Notes: a model not told the origin generated them from the sequence alone. A stretch of 9,583 bases of DNA from Candidatus Moranbacteria bacterium UBA4824 (GCA_002400405.1 DHFM01000032.1:1-9583); one strand, 5' to 3'. Positions 1 through 6,337 are shown, counted from the first letter of the stretch. Translations and numbers: made by a program.

Positions 1-93
1 TTAGATTTTTAAATGATGTATCACGGCGAAAATAGCTTATTTGGCTTAGATTAGGCTTTTTTAAGTTCTAAGTCTGGTGTAATTTAATTGGTT

Positions 94-102
94 TGGTATA
101 AT
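94..102 (+). promoter_or_regulatory. Extended -10 promoter for the guanylyltransferase gene
   Basis: TGG followed directly by a perfect TATAAT (97-102) forms an extended -10 element. No good -35 hexamer is visible at 16-18 nt spacing, as is common for extended -10 promoters. Transcription would begin near 109, giving an AT-rich leader of about 26 nt with no Shine-Dalgarno sequence near the ATG at 136. The same TGGTATAAT string recurs in the promoter at 5923-5950. Positions 1-93 contain no gene I can support; a short reading frame ending near 33 could be the tail of an upstream gene but is too short to judge. Confidence 0.55.
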
Positions 103-135
103 GGAAAGGTATAAAATAATTATTAAATATTTTCT

Positions 136-1212
136 ATGAAATTTATAATTTTCGCCGGAGGGCAGGGGACGAAACTTTGGCCAATGAGCCGAGAAGACAA
201 ACCTAAGCAATTCCAACCGATTATCGGCGACACTACTCTTTTTCGGCAAAATGTCGAATCGCTTCTCAAGAAATACGGGGCGCAAGATATTTTTGTTGCG
301 ACCAAAAGAAGATACGTGAAATATGTGGTGGAGGATGCGCCGGAGATTCCGCTAGAAAATATCATCGTAGAGCCTGATATTGCCATAAATACCGGTCCGG
401 CCGTGGGACTAGCCATTGTCAAGGTGGCGCATCGGTATCCCAAGGAGCCATTTATGATTGTTCAGGCGGATTGTCTACGGAAACCTGATGTGAAATTTAT
501 CGAAATGACCAAGATAGCCGAAGACCTTGTGAAGAAAGAAAAGAAATTAGTGACAGGAGGGCAAAAAGCGCTCTATCCCGACATGGGTATTGACTATCTG
601 ATGCTGGGAGAGATTCTTAAGAGTCAAAAAAAGGCGGATATTTTCAAAATTGAAAAGTTTGTACCTCGTCTTGCCACCGTAGAAGAAACAAGGAAATTAA
701 TTGGTGATTTTAGAATTGCGACTCATTCCAATCACTATTGTTGGTATCCAGATTTGATGCTTGAAGCTTACAAAAAATATAAGCCGAATTGGTATAAAAG
801 TCTTATGAAAATTAAGGCTATTTTGGGGAAACAAAATGAGGCGCAAGAAATTGAAAAAATTTATTCAAAAATGGAAGCGGGGACAACTGAGGATGTGACC
901 AAGCATATTTTTAGTCAAAGTTATATCATTATCAATCCTTTTAAGTGGACGGACATGGGAACTTGGGGAGTGATCGACGAATTTCTTTCCGAAGAGAAAA
1001 AAAATTATATCGATGGCAATGCGATAGTGGTGGACACTAAAAATTCGTTCATCAAAGGCAACAAGAATAAACTAATTGCCACTATTGGTCTGGATAATAT
1101 TTTAGTTGTCGACACCGACGATGCTCTGTTAATTTGTCCAAAAAACAGAGCGCAAGATGTGAAGAAAATTGTGGACGAACTTAAGAAAAATAAGGATAAA
1201 AAATATTTATAA
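136..1212 (+). CDS. manC: Mannose-1-phosphate guanylyltransferase (GDP-mannose pyrophosphorylase)
   Basis: This 358-residue cytoplasmic nucleotidyltransferase should convert mannose-1-phosphate and GTP to GDP-mannose and pyrophosphate, supplying mannose, fucose or rhamnose donors for surface glycans. The N-terminal signature FAGGQGTKLWPMSR (residues 6-19) is the nucleotide-binding loop, with Lys in place of the more usual Arg, followed by PKQF (23-26). NTGPAV (85-90) matches the family NTAPAI block, FKWTDMGTW lies near 270 and DNILVVDTDDALLIC near 320. The usual ADH triad reads ADC at 111-113, an unusual substitution. The length fits the single-domain enzyme, without the C-terminal isomerase cupin of bifunctional ManC proteins. 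It is monocistronic in this window and converges on the glucose-6-phosphate isomerase gene with a 9-nt gap, so both may draw on the same hexose-phosphate pool. GTP and mannose specificity rests on overall motif similarity. Symbol manC is by family. Confidence 0.88.
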   Translation: MKFIIFAGGQGTKLWPMSREDKPKQFQPIIGDTTLFRQNVESLLKKYGAQDIFVATKRRYVKYVVEDAPEIPLENIIVEPDIAINTGPAVGLAIVKVAHRYPKEPFMIVQADCLRKPDVKFIEMTKIAEDLVKKEKKLVTGGQKALYPDMGIDYLMLGEILKSQKKADIFKIEKFVPRLATVEETRKLIGDFRIATHSNHYCWYPDLMLEAYKKYKPNWYKSLMKIKAILGKQNEAQEIEKIYSKMEAGTTEDVTKHIFSQSYIIINPFKWTDMGTWGVIDEFLSEEKKNYIDGNAIVVDTKNSFIKGNKNKLIATIGLDNILVVDTDDALLICPKNRAQDVKKIVDELKKNKDKKYL

Positions 1213-1221
1213 GTCTTTTGA

Positions 1222-1830
1222 CTATTCAATAACTTCCAATCCACCTAAATCTTCCTTGAGAATTTGAGTGTAGTTGGGATTTCTTTTTAGAACCGGTTTG
1301 CCATTGTACTCAATGACATAGTAGGCGAAACCGCGCATTTGTTGGACGAGTTTGTAGTCAGCGTGTCCTGGAAAACTGGCTGGGTCGCGTTCTTCAAAAT
1401 CTACTGGGCTGTCGTCCGCTGTAACGAAATAAGTTGAGCCAGTATTGGCTAGGAGATGACCATATCCTGGCGCCATATATATCTTGTCTCCTGGTTTTGT
1501 GACAATAGCCTTGAATTCTTCGACTCGATCAGCCACCATTTCGCCATTTTCGTCCACGGATAATTTTTGCAATAGTGCAATGCCTTCACCAAAAAGAATA
1601 TTATAATTTTCATCTAATTGACCAACATGATAGTGGCCATAAGTTTTGATATATTCTCCGCAAATGGTTCCTGGTTCCCAAACAGTGATATTTTTTTGGT
1701 CCACTCCGCCACGAATCATATAGTAGTGAATAGCCGGTCCAACGCCATTTGGATCCATAAGAACATCTTTCATTTTTTCATGCTCGCGAGAAGCATAGTG
1801 CTTGGGCACGAAATTAAAGTTGATATTCAT
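1222..1830 (-). CDS. Glucose-6-phosphate isomerase, archaeal cupin type
   Basis: This 202-residue single-domain cupin belongs to the GPI family (PF06560 type) known from Euryarchaeota and some bacteria. It interconverts glucose-6-phosphate and fructose-6-phosphate in a metal-dependent way and is unrelated to classical PGI. The metal-binding motif reads GHYHVGQLDENY (residues 65-76), giving His66, His68 and Glu74, and the fourth ligand is His125 in PGYGHLLANTG. The His-to-Glu spacing is one residue shorter than in the Pyrococcus enzyme as I recall it. The start is supported by a strong AAGGAGA ribosome site 11 nt upstream. It follows the solute-binding protein gene on the same strand after a 134-nt gap filled by a large inverted repeat, one arm of which overlaps the ribosome site. 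The product provides fructose-6-phosphate, from which mannose phosphates can be made for the neighbouring guanylyltransferase. Confidence 0.85.
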   Translation of the reverse strand: MNINFNFVPKHYASREHEKMKDVLMDPNGVGPAIHYYMIRGGVDQKNITVWEPGTICGEYIKTYGHYHVGQLDENYNILFGEGIALLQKLSVDENGEMVADRVEEFKAIVTKPGDKIYMAPGYGHLLANTGSTYFVTADDSPVDFEERDPASFPGHADYKLVQQMRGFAYYVIEYNGKPVLKRNPNYTQILKEDLGGLEVIE

Positions 1831-1841
1831 AAATTTTTGTT

Positions 1842-1848
1842 TCTCCTT
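1842..1848 (-). promoter_or_regulatory. Shine-Dalgarno site of the isomerase gene, inside a repeat arm
   Basis: The minus strand reads AAGGAGA 11 nt before the ATG at 1830. This is the best Shine-Dalgarno sequence in the window. Its first bases (AAGG, 1848-1845) are also the end of the 16-bp inverted-repeat arm 1845-1860, so pairing with 1941-1956 in the RNA would occlude it. Confidence 0.65.
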
Positions 1849-1956
1849 ACGAATTACGAATCGGTACGAATGTACGAATTACAAATAATTTAATAAAATA
1901 TAAAAATTATTTTTAACTCACATTAGTACATTCGTAAAATTTCGTAATTCGTAAGG
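1845..1956. repeat. Inverted repeat built of TACGAAT heptamers around an AT-rich centre
   Basis: The outer arms are perfect over 16 bp (CCTTACGAATTACGAA at 1845-1860, reverse complement at 1941-1956). An inner pair matches over 11 bp (TACGAATGTAC at 1865-1875 with 1926-1936). The left arm is a series of TACGAAT heptamers, two adjacent at 1848-1861 and two more after short interruptions. The centre (about 1883-1920) is almost pure A/T. The element fills nearly the whole gap between the solute-binding protein and isomerase genes, so in the minus-strand transcript it would be a long hairpin covering the isomerase ribosome site. Confidence 0.85.
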
Positions 1957-1964
1957 TTTATAAA

Positions 1965-3638
1965 TTATTTTTTAATTCTCTTGGTTTTAATATACCACAA
2001 ATTAGCTTCACTGAAGCGGTTAGAAGGGGAGATGAGAGTTTGAATGTTTGTGCCTTGGACGCGTCCATTAACTGGATAGATATAACTTGGACTATAAAGA
2101 AAGATGGCCGGAATTTCTTTGGCGACATTTTTTTGAAAATCAATATATTTCTCAGCTCTCTTTCCTGCGTCAAATTCTTCTCTACCTTCATCAATCAATT
2201 TGTCTGAATCGCTGTTGCCAAAAAGTGAAAGATTGAGTCCTGGGTCTTTTTTGTTGTCAGAGTGCCAGAAATAGTAGGGATCAGGATCAGCGCCGATGAC
2301 TTGGCCAAAAAGCAAAGCTTCATATTCACGGGGACGGATATGATTTTCTTGAATGTCGGAAATTGTGAAAGGCGTGATGTTTATCTGTGCGCCCACTTTT
2401 TCCCATTGACCTTTCAAAATTTCAGCTGTTTTAGTGAGTTCTTCCCAATCGGTAGTGACTAAATTAATTTCCAATCGAGTGTCATCTTTTTTTCTTATCC
2501 CGTCATCTTCTCTTTTCCAGCCTTTATCATCTAGAATTTTGTTAGCTTTTTCTGCGTCAAAACTCGGCTCATTGGCTTCATTCGAATAGCCAATCATATA
2601 AGAAAGAAAAGGAGAATAAACTTCCTTGCCTTCTCCATTTAAAACTTTTTCTATAATTTCTTTTCTATCAGTGGCATAGCTTAGAGCTTCTCGCACTTCA
2701 TCGTTGGCTAGCGGAACACTTTTAGTTTGATTTAAAAATATAGCAAAATAGCGTGGGATTTCAGCTTTGTGAATAGCTACTGTTTTTTGATTTTTTATGT
2801 TTTTGAGATTTTCCGAAGATACGACGCTGATACCCATAATTTCTTTGCGGTTCAGAGCATCTACGGCTGATTCTTCGTCAAGATAGAAGTTGAAAGTCAT
2901 CTTGGAAATAAAAGGTCGAGAAGCGAAATAGTCCGGATTGGAGATGAGTTTATAGGAAAGAATATTGTCGTTGGAATCTTTTTGGATAGCGCTGTATTTG
3001 TACGGTCCAGTGCCGATCGGTTTTAGATTTAAAGAGCTCAAGCTGAAATTTTCAGATGCAACTGATTCCCAGAGATGTTTGGGTAAAATTCCAAAAGTAA
3101 GATCGTTTAGAAATCCGACATAAGGAGTTTTTATTTTAAATTCAATAGTTGAATCGTCAATGAGATTTGTCTCAATGCCTTGCCAACTGCTACGTAAAGG
3201 ACTTTTGTAAGCAGGGTTGGAAATCAAGTTGATTGTGAAAATTACATCCTCAGCATTGAACGGCTCATTGTCATGCCAGCGGACATTTTTTCGAAGATGC
3301 ACAGTATAAGTCAGTTTATCTTCACTTAAATCATAACTTTCTGCTAAATCCGGCACGGCTTTCCCTGTCCCATCATATTTGAAAAGAGAAGAATAAACTA
3401 ATTGTACCAAGTCGGCGTCAGTTTCGTTGGAAGGAGAAAGAAGAGGATTAATGTAGAGTGGTTGACCGACAATACCTTCGATATATTCTCCGCCATAAGT
3501 CGGGATGGCTTTAGTTTTGGAATAATAAAAAATAATTCCTGAACTGGCAATTGAGCCAATAAAAATAAGCAAGAGAGAATAAAAAAGGAGTTTTTCTTTG
3601 AAACTCAAGATCTTTACTATCTTTGGCCACTGTGACAT
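1965..3638 (-). CDS. Membrane-anchored oligopeptide-binding ABC transporter solute receptor (SBP family 5)
   Basis: This 557-residue protein has the DppA/OppA family 5 fold. Residues 1-16 are basic and polar, 17-39 form one hydrophobic helix (LLFYSLLLIFIGSI...) and the rest would be extracytoplasmic. There is no lipobox cysteine, so anchoring is by the uncleaved helix rather than by lipid. Family hallmarks are VPDLAESYDLSEDKLTYTVH (about 94-113), the following RKNVRWHDNEPFNAEDVIFT block, IGTGPYKY near 210, and a C-terminal region with DPDPYYFWHSDN. The role is capture of peptides or similar oligomers for import, which suits a scavenging organism. No ABC permease or ATPase genes are adjacent, as often happens in reduced genomes. 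It lies 64 nt downstream of secG and precedes the isomerase gene. No clear Shine-Dalgarno site precedes the ATG; the upstream ATG at 3648 is out of frame. Substrate is inferred from family only. Confidence 0.87.
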   Translation of the reverse strand: MSQWPKIVKILSFKEKLLFYSLLLIFIGSIASSGIIFYYSKTKAIPTYGGEYIEGIVGQPLYINPLLSPSNETDADLVQLVYSSLFKYDGTGKAVPDLAESYDLSEDKLTYTVHLRKNVRWHDNEPFNAEDVIFTINLISNPAYKSPLRSSWQGIETNLIDDSTIEFKIKTPYVGFLNDLTFGILPKHLWESVASENFSLSSLNLKPIGTGPYKYSAIQKDSNDNILSYKLISNPDYFASRPFISKMTFNFYLDEESAVDALNRKEIMGISVVSSENLKNIKNQKTVAIHKAEIPRYFAIFLNQTKSVPLANDEVREALSYATDRKEIIEKVLNGEGKEVYSPFLSYMIGYSNEANEPSFDAEKANKILDDKGWKREDDGIRKKDDTRLEINLVTTDWEELTKTAEILKGQWEKVGAQINITPFTISDIQENHIRPREYEALLFGQVIGADPDPYYFWHSDNKKDPGLNLSLFGNSDSDKLIDEGREEFDAGKRAEKYIDFQKNVAKEIPAIFLYSPSYIYPVNGRVQGTNIQTLISPSNRFSEANLWYIKTKRIKK

Positions 3639-3702
3639 TTTTGGCCATTTATTTTTTCTATCCGTAAAGTTACTAATATATTTTACTTTGGGTTAAATAT
3701 TA

Positions 3703-3924
3703 TTATTTCGCCACAATTAGATTCAAGAGAGCGAGAACGATAAATAGTCCTGATAGTATTACAGAGAAAGCCACTAAAAATTTTTCAAAACCTCTTTTGG
3801 TGTGATATCCACCAAAACTACCACCAAATGTTCCGCCTAGTCCTGCTCCGCGATTTTGCAGGAGAATGGAGATGATAAGCAGTATGGAAACAACTATCTC
3901 TGAAATGTTTATGACTTTTAACAT
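3703..3924 (-). CDS. secG: Preprotein translocase subunit SecG
   Basis: The protein is 73 residues if started at the ATG at 3924. SecG is the small membrane subunit that assists SecYE-mediated protein export. Two hydrophobic helices (about residues 8-22 and 50-70) flank the conserved loop LLQNRGAGLGGTFGG (about 21-35), the family signature, followed by a GGYHTKRGFEKF segment. Length and topology are typical. An in-frame TTG at 3945 would add seven Asn/Lys-rich residues overlapping the upstream gene; I prefer the ATG, which lies 4 nt after that gene's stop, an arrangement that suggests translational coupling. The solute-binding protein gene follows 64 nt downstream and encodes an export substrate. 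Confidence 0.9.
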   Translation of the reverse strand: MLKVINISEIVVSILLIISILLQNRGAGLGGTFGGSFGGYHTKRGFEKFLVAFSVILSGLFIVLALLNLIVAK

Positions 3925-3928
3925 ATTA

Positions 3929-4288
3929 TTATTCTTTATTATCAAAAATTGATAGAATTATATAATTTACGAGGCTAATTACGATTACGCCCCAAAACGC
4001 TGGCCACAGCCCATCAATTTTGAGATTAGGCAGGATTTTTTCGGCTAAAAACAAAACGAAGATGTTTATAAAGACCGAGAAAAGTCCAAGCGTTAGAATG
4101 ATTACGGGGCAAGTTAAGAGTTTCAAGACTGGTCTTACCAATGAATTTAAAACTGCCAAAACTAGTCCCGCCAAAATCCAATCCCGGGAGCTTCCGCTAA
4201 AGGAAAAACCGGTTATGAAATAACTGGCCACCCAAATGGCGGCGCTATTAGCGAGGATTCTGATTATTAATTTAGCAACTAACTTCAT
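3929..4288 (-). CDS. Four-helix membrane protein of the PF04020 / YvlD 'phage holin superfamily IV' type
   Basis: The 119-residue protein (from the ATG at 4288) has four predicted membrane helices, at about 5-25, 37-56, 58-82 and 95-114. The stretch VLAVLNSLVRPVLKLL (about 43-58) followed by a TLGLFSVFINIFVLFLAE segment is the diagnostic block of the PF04020 family, widespread in bacteria and annotated as holin-like although its function is unknown. A TTG at 4363 would extend it by 25 residues through a GC-rich hairpin at 4330-4347; this extension looks unlike coding sequence, so the ATG is chosen. No Shine-Dalgarno site is evident. The gene sits between the small basic orphan and secG, 4 nt from the latter, so it is probably co-transcribed with general membrane functions and not part of a prophage: no other phage gene is nearby. 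Confidence 0.82.
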   Translation of the reverse strand: MKLVAKLIIRILANSAAIWVASYFITGFSFSGSSRDWILAGLVLAVLNSLVRPVLKLLTCPVIILTLGLFSVFINIFVLFLAEKILPNLKIDGLWPAFWGVIVISLVNYIILSIFDNKE

Positions 4289-4329
4289 ATTATGGTAGCT
4301 TATATTGATTAAAAAGTCAATCGCGATGC

Positions 4330-4347
4330 GCCTGCTCGCCGGCAGGC
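4330..4347. repeat. GC-rich palindrome between the orphan gene and the holin-like gene
   Basis: GCCTGC (4330-4335) and GCAGGC (4342-4347) form a 6-bp stem with a six-base loop TCGCCG, in a block that is strikingly GC-rich against its AT-rich surroundings. It occupies the 78-nt gap upstream of the PF04020-type gene. No T-run follows on either strand, so it is not an intrinsic terminator. It may belong to a dispersed repeat family. Confidence 0.6.
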
Positions 4348-4366
4348 AGAAATCTGCGAACAAAAA

Positions 4367-4576
4367 TCATTTTTTAATTAGAATTTCTTTTATTTTAAAC
4401 ACGCTTTTGCCGGAAACTCGCATTTTCGGCTTTTTCTTTGCTTCCCCGCCTGCAACGCTATGCCAATCTTCGTCATATTGACTTAAAAATTTTTCATCAA
4501 GGCTTGGCTCCTCGGAAGTATTATTTTGTCGCGTAGCATTGCGGGCAGGTCTCTTTTGCGCTTTTACTTTTTTCAT
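4367..4576 (-). CDS. Small basic protein of unknown function
   Basis: I do not recognise this 69-residue protein. It starts with a Lys/Arg-rich tail (MKKVKAQKRPARNATRQ), has an acidic polar middle (DEKFLSQYDEDWH, about 27-39) and ends in a second basic segment after a Lys-rich stretch (KKKPKMRVSGKSVFKIKEIL). It has no cysteines, membrane helix or signal peptide. Charged ends and low hydrophobicity suggest a nucleic-acid- or ribosome-associated or disordered protein, which is inference only. Support for it being real comes from a good -35/-10 promoter placed only 9 nt before the ATG. Its stop codon is TGA. It would be the first gene of a transcript continuing to the PF04020-type gene, secG and the solute receptor. 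Confidence 0.6.
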   Translation of the reverse strand: MKKVKAQKRPARNATRQNNTSEEPSLDEKFLSQYDEDWHSVAGGEAKKKPKMRVSGKSVFKIKEILIKK

Positions 4577-4585
4577 AACAGTTTA

Positions 4586-4614
4586 ATTATAGCGGATAAT
4601 AGAGGAAGTGTACA
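4586..4614 (-). promoter_or_regulatory. Sigma70-type promoter giving a leaderless or near-leaderless transcript
   Basis: On the minus strand, TGTACA (4614-4609, four of six to the -35 consensus) is followed after 17 nt by a perfect TATAAT (4591-4586). The ATG of the small basic gene lies 9 nt after the -10 box, so initiation at the usual 6-8 nt leaves a leader of about 0-4 nt. Translation would then not use a Shine-Dalgarno site. The promoter probably also serves the downstream holin-like, secG and solute-receptor genes. Confidence 0.6.
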
Positions 4615-4682
4615 CTCCTGAGTTTTAGCTTATATCTTAAATTTATCCCGTAAGCATGGCAAATATTTTTAGTGTTGCTTAT

Positions 4683-5813
4683 TTAAATTTTAAATTCTAT
4701 TACATCTCCGTCCTGTACTACATATTCCTTACCTTCTGTGCGGAGTTTACCAATTTCTCTGGCTTTACTCCATGACCCAACGGCCAAGAGTTCATCCCAC
4801 GCTATTACTTCGGCGCGGATAAACTTTTCTTTGAAATCATTGTGGATGGCTGTGCCAGCAATTGGAGCGGAGGAATTCTTTCTAGTTGTCCAGGCGCGCG
4901 TTTCATCTTCTCCTGTAGTGAGAAAAGTAATAAGACCTAAGATTTCATAGGCCTTGAGAATGAGTTGGTCTAAATTGGATTTTATTTCTAATTCCTGAGC
5001 TTCCTCGGTTGTCATTTCCAAAAGTTCTTCTTCGATTTTGATATCTAAAACAATAAAATCCTTATTTTCTTTTAATTTATCGGAAATTTTATAATAAACC
5101 CCGTTAAATAGCTCCGCACCGACTTTGTCGGATTTAACGGGGCAAGCATTATAAACATAAAGAAAAGGTTTCATAGTAAGTAGAGAAAGTTCCCGAATGA
5201 TAATTTCCGTGTTTTCATCGGATAAATCCAATTTTTCTTCAGGTAGAGACGCAAAATTTTGCGTCTCTACGAGAGAATTTGCAAGAAAACCATTTTCTAG
5301 TGTTTTTCGTATTTTATTTAGAATCACCAGTTGTTCCGACGCACCTTTTTTGTTTCCGCGAGCATCTTTCTCGATTCTCACTTGAACTTTTTTGACGGTT
5401 TCTAAATCAGCGATGATTAACTCAGTGTTTATTATTTCAATATCATCTTCCGGATTAATTTTGTTATGCACATGGATGATGTCAGAATTTTCAAAATCAC
5501 GCACAACTTGCACGATAGCATCCACTTCGCGAATGTTGGCAAGAAATTTATTCCCCAGCCCTTCGCCGGTTGAGGCGCCTTTGACTAGCCCTGCGATATC
5601 GACAAATTCAATAACGGTGGGGATAATTTTGGCTGAGTTAGACATTTTGGCCAATTTTTCCAAACGAATATCGGGAACTTTCACAATACCAACGTTAGGT
5701 TCTATTGTGCAAAATGGGTAATTTTGAATATCTACTGGATTTTTAGTGAGAGCCTTAAAAAGCGTAGATTTTCCAACATTGGGTAGTCCAACAATTCCAA
5801 TTTTTAGGGGCAT
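4683..5813 (-). CDS. ychF: Ribosome-binding P-loop GTPase/ATPase YchF (OLA1 family), carrying two in-frame palindromes
   Basis: This 376-residue Obg-like ATPase binds ribosomes and has been linked to translation and stress responses. G1 is GLPNVGKST (9-17), G2 lies near NYPFCTIEPN (31-40) and G3 is DIAGLVKGAS (72-81). Helical coiled-coil sequence runs from about 120 to 180, and a C-terminal TGS domain occupies about 292-376 (LITFLTTGEDETRAWTT, then AIHNDFKEKFIRAEVIAWD and KEYVVQDGDVIEFKI). The protein is roughly 10-13 residues longer than typical YchF. Residues 182-191 (VETQNFASLP) are exactly the translation of a perfect 28-bp palindrome. A second hairpin encodes 224-239, directly after N222-A223, where the family has the ATP-specifying NxxE; here the Glu position is Pro225. 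The frame is open throughout, so the gene appears functional, but nucleotide preference may be altered. The 164-nt divergent gap upstream separates it from the hydrogenase promoter. Confidence 0.93.
   Translation of the reverse strand: MPLKIGIVGLPNVGKSTLFKALTKNPVDIQNYPFCTIEPNVGIVKVPDIRLEKLAKMSNSAKIIPTVIEFVDIAGLVKGASTGEGLGNKFLANIREVDAIVQVVRDFENSDIIHVHNKINPEDDIEIINTELIIADLETVKKVQVRIEKDARGNKKGASEQLVILNKIRKTLENGFLANSLVETQNFASLPEEKLDLSDENTEIIIRELSLLTMKPFLYVYNACPVKSDKVGAELFNGVYYKISDKLKENKDFIVLDIKIEEELLEMTTEEAQELEIKSNLDQLILKAYEILGLITFLTTGEDETRAWTTRKNSSAPIAGTAIHNDFKEKFIRAEVIAWDELLAVGSWSKAREIGKLRTEGKEYVVQDGDVIEFKI
5099..5142. repeat. 44-bp double hairpin within ychF
   Basis: An 11-bp inverted repeat, CCCCGTTAAAT (5099-5109) with its exact complement at 5132-5142, encloses a second perfect 5-bp hairpin (CCGAC-TTT-GTCGG, 5119-5131) abutting the right arm. 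It is in frame in ychF and encodes residues 224-239. The GC-rich ends stand out from the local A/T background. This looks like a small mobile palindromic repeat tolerated inside the gene. Confidence 0.75.
5243..5270. repeat. Perfect 28-bp palindrome within ychF
   Basis: The half-site GTAGAGACGCAAAA is followed immediately by its exact reverse complement, with no loop, giving 28 of 28 symmetric bases. It is read in frame as VETQNFASLP (YchF residues 182-191), at a variable loop where homologues are shorter. Palindromes beginning GTAGAGACG are, to my recollection, common dispersed repeats in cyanobacteria and some other bacteria, which suggests insertion and not chance. Confidence 0.9.
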
Positions 5814-5922
5814 AAGGTTTTTAGTAGCGATATAAACAATGCTAATTGCATGCGAATGCTACGAATAAGAATGAGATTAAAATTAAAAAAGTATAAACTA
5901 ATTGTGTATTGATAAAGTTGCT

Positions 5923-5950
5923 TTGTCAATGGAAAAGAATGTGGTATAAT
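5923..5950 (+). promoter_or_regulatory. Strong sigma70-like promoter of the hydrogenase gene block
   Basis: TTGTCA (5923-5928, five of six to consensus) is followed after 16 nt by a perfect TATAAT (5945-5950), with TGG immediately before it as an extended -10. Transcription should start near 5957, leaving a leader of about 20 nt that contains AAGG (5966-5969) 8 nt before the ATG at 5978. It is the clearest promoter in the window and the only obvious one upstream of the secreted protein and the hydrogenase subunits. Confidence 0.75.
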
Positions 5951-5977
5951 TTTAAGGTAAAAATTAAGGTAAAAAAT

Positions 5978-6316
5978 ATGAAAATTAATAAAAGAAAAAT
6001 TGTTATTCTATCAAGCTTTTTTCTAATCGCTCTGGTTGGTATTTTTGTTTATCAAAATTATATTGCCAAAGCGGCTACTTATGGTTGGGTACAAACCACT
6101 TGGAGTACTTTAACAGGAACAACTGCTCAGCACACTTCTAATCAATCCGGATGGACAGAATATAGCGCTGTTGATTCAAATGTTTCTACGGGGGATAGCG
6201 TTTCTATTATTTCAGAGACCACTGCATTAACTCATACTTCCACTGATGATTTTTCTAGCGGTACTAGTGTCGGAGCTCTCACTACAGGAGATCAGGTAAG
6301 TTTGGATTTACCGTAA
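5978..6316 (+). CDS. Small secreted Ser/Thr-rich protein, possibly a truncated surface protein
   Basis: This 112-residue protein (ATG at 5978) has a classic signal peptide: a basic start MKINKRK, a hydrophobic core IVILSSFFLIALVGIFV (8-24) and a probable cleavage after IAKA (about residue 32). The mature part of about 80 residues is rich in Thr and Ser, lacks cysteine and includes GWVQTTW and HTSNQSGWTEY. It resembles the amino end of the much larger repetitive surface proteins of Candidate Phyla bacteria, so it may be a remnant, but no continuation is found in other frames. An in-frame TTG at 5909 lies upstream of the promoter and is rejected; AAGG at 5966-5969 supports the ATG. It is the first gene of the hydrogenase transcript, 21 nt before the small subunit. 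No function is assigned. Confidence 0.65.
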   Translation: MKINKRKIVILSSFFLIALVGIFVYQNYIAKAATYGWVQTTWSTLTGTTAQHTSNQSGWTEYSAVDSNVSTGDSVSIISETTALTHTSTDDFSSGTSVGALTTGDQVSLDLP

Positions 6317-6337
6317 GTAATAAATTTTAAAAAAATC

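Noticed and set aside
1845..1956. CRISPR array
   Set aside because: The repeated units are heptamers in inverted arms, without 25-36 nt direct repeats separated by unique spacers of constant size.
3929..4288. Holin-like protein as evidence of a prophage
   Set aside because: PF04020 proteins are widespread chromosomal membrane proteins, and the neighbours are secG and other housekeeping genes with no phage genes.
4289..4320. Possible promoter (TTGACT on the minus strand) before the PF04020-type gene
   Set aside because: No acceptable -10 box lies at the right distance; TATAAG is only 10 nt downstream and the 17-nt position reads TACCAT.
4289..4363. TTG start extending the PF04020-type protein by 25 residues
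   Set aside because: The extension crosses a GC-rich palindrome and does not look like the family N-terminus; the ATG at 4288 begins directly at the first membrane helix.
5838..5866. AATGCTA direct repeats and GCATGC in the ychF / hydrogenase divergent gap as an operator or further heptamer element
   Set aside because: AATGCTA occurs twice with partial symmetry, but the arms are too short and degenerate to separate from chance without other copies.
5909..5977. TTG start extending the secreted protein by 23 residues
   Set aside because: It lies upstream of the promoter's -10 box and would bury the signal peptide behind a basic stretch; ATG 5978 has AAGG 8 nt upstream.
6296..6313. Short hairpin GGTAA...TTACC at the end of the secreted protein gene as a terminator
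   Set aside because: The stem is only 5 bp, lies within coding sequence and has no adjacent T-run, so it is probably chance.
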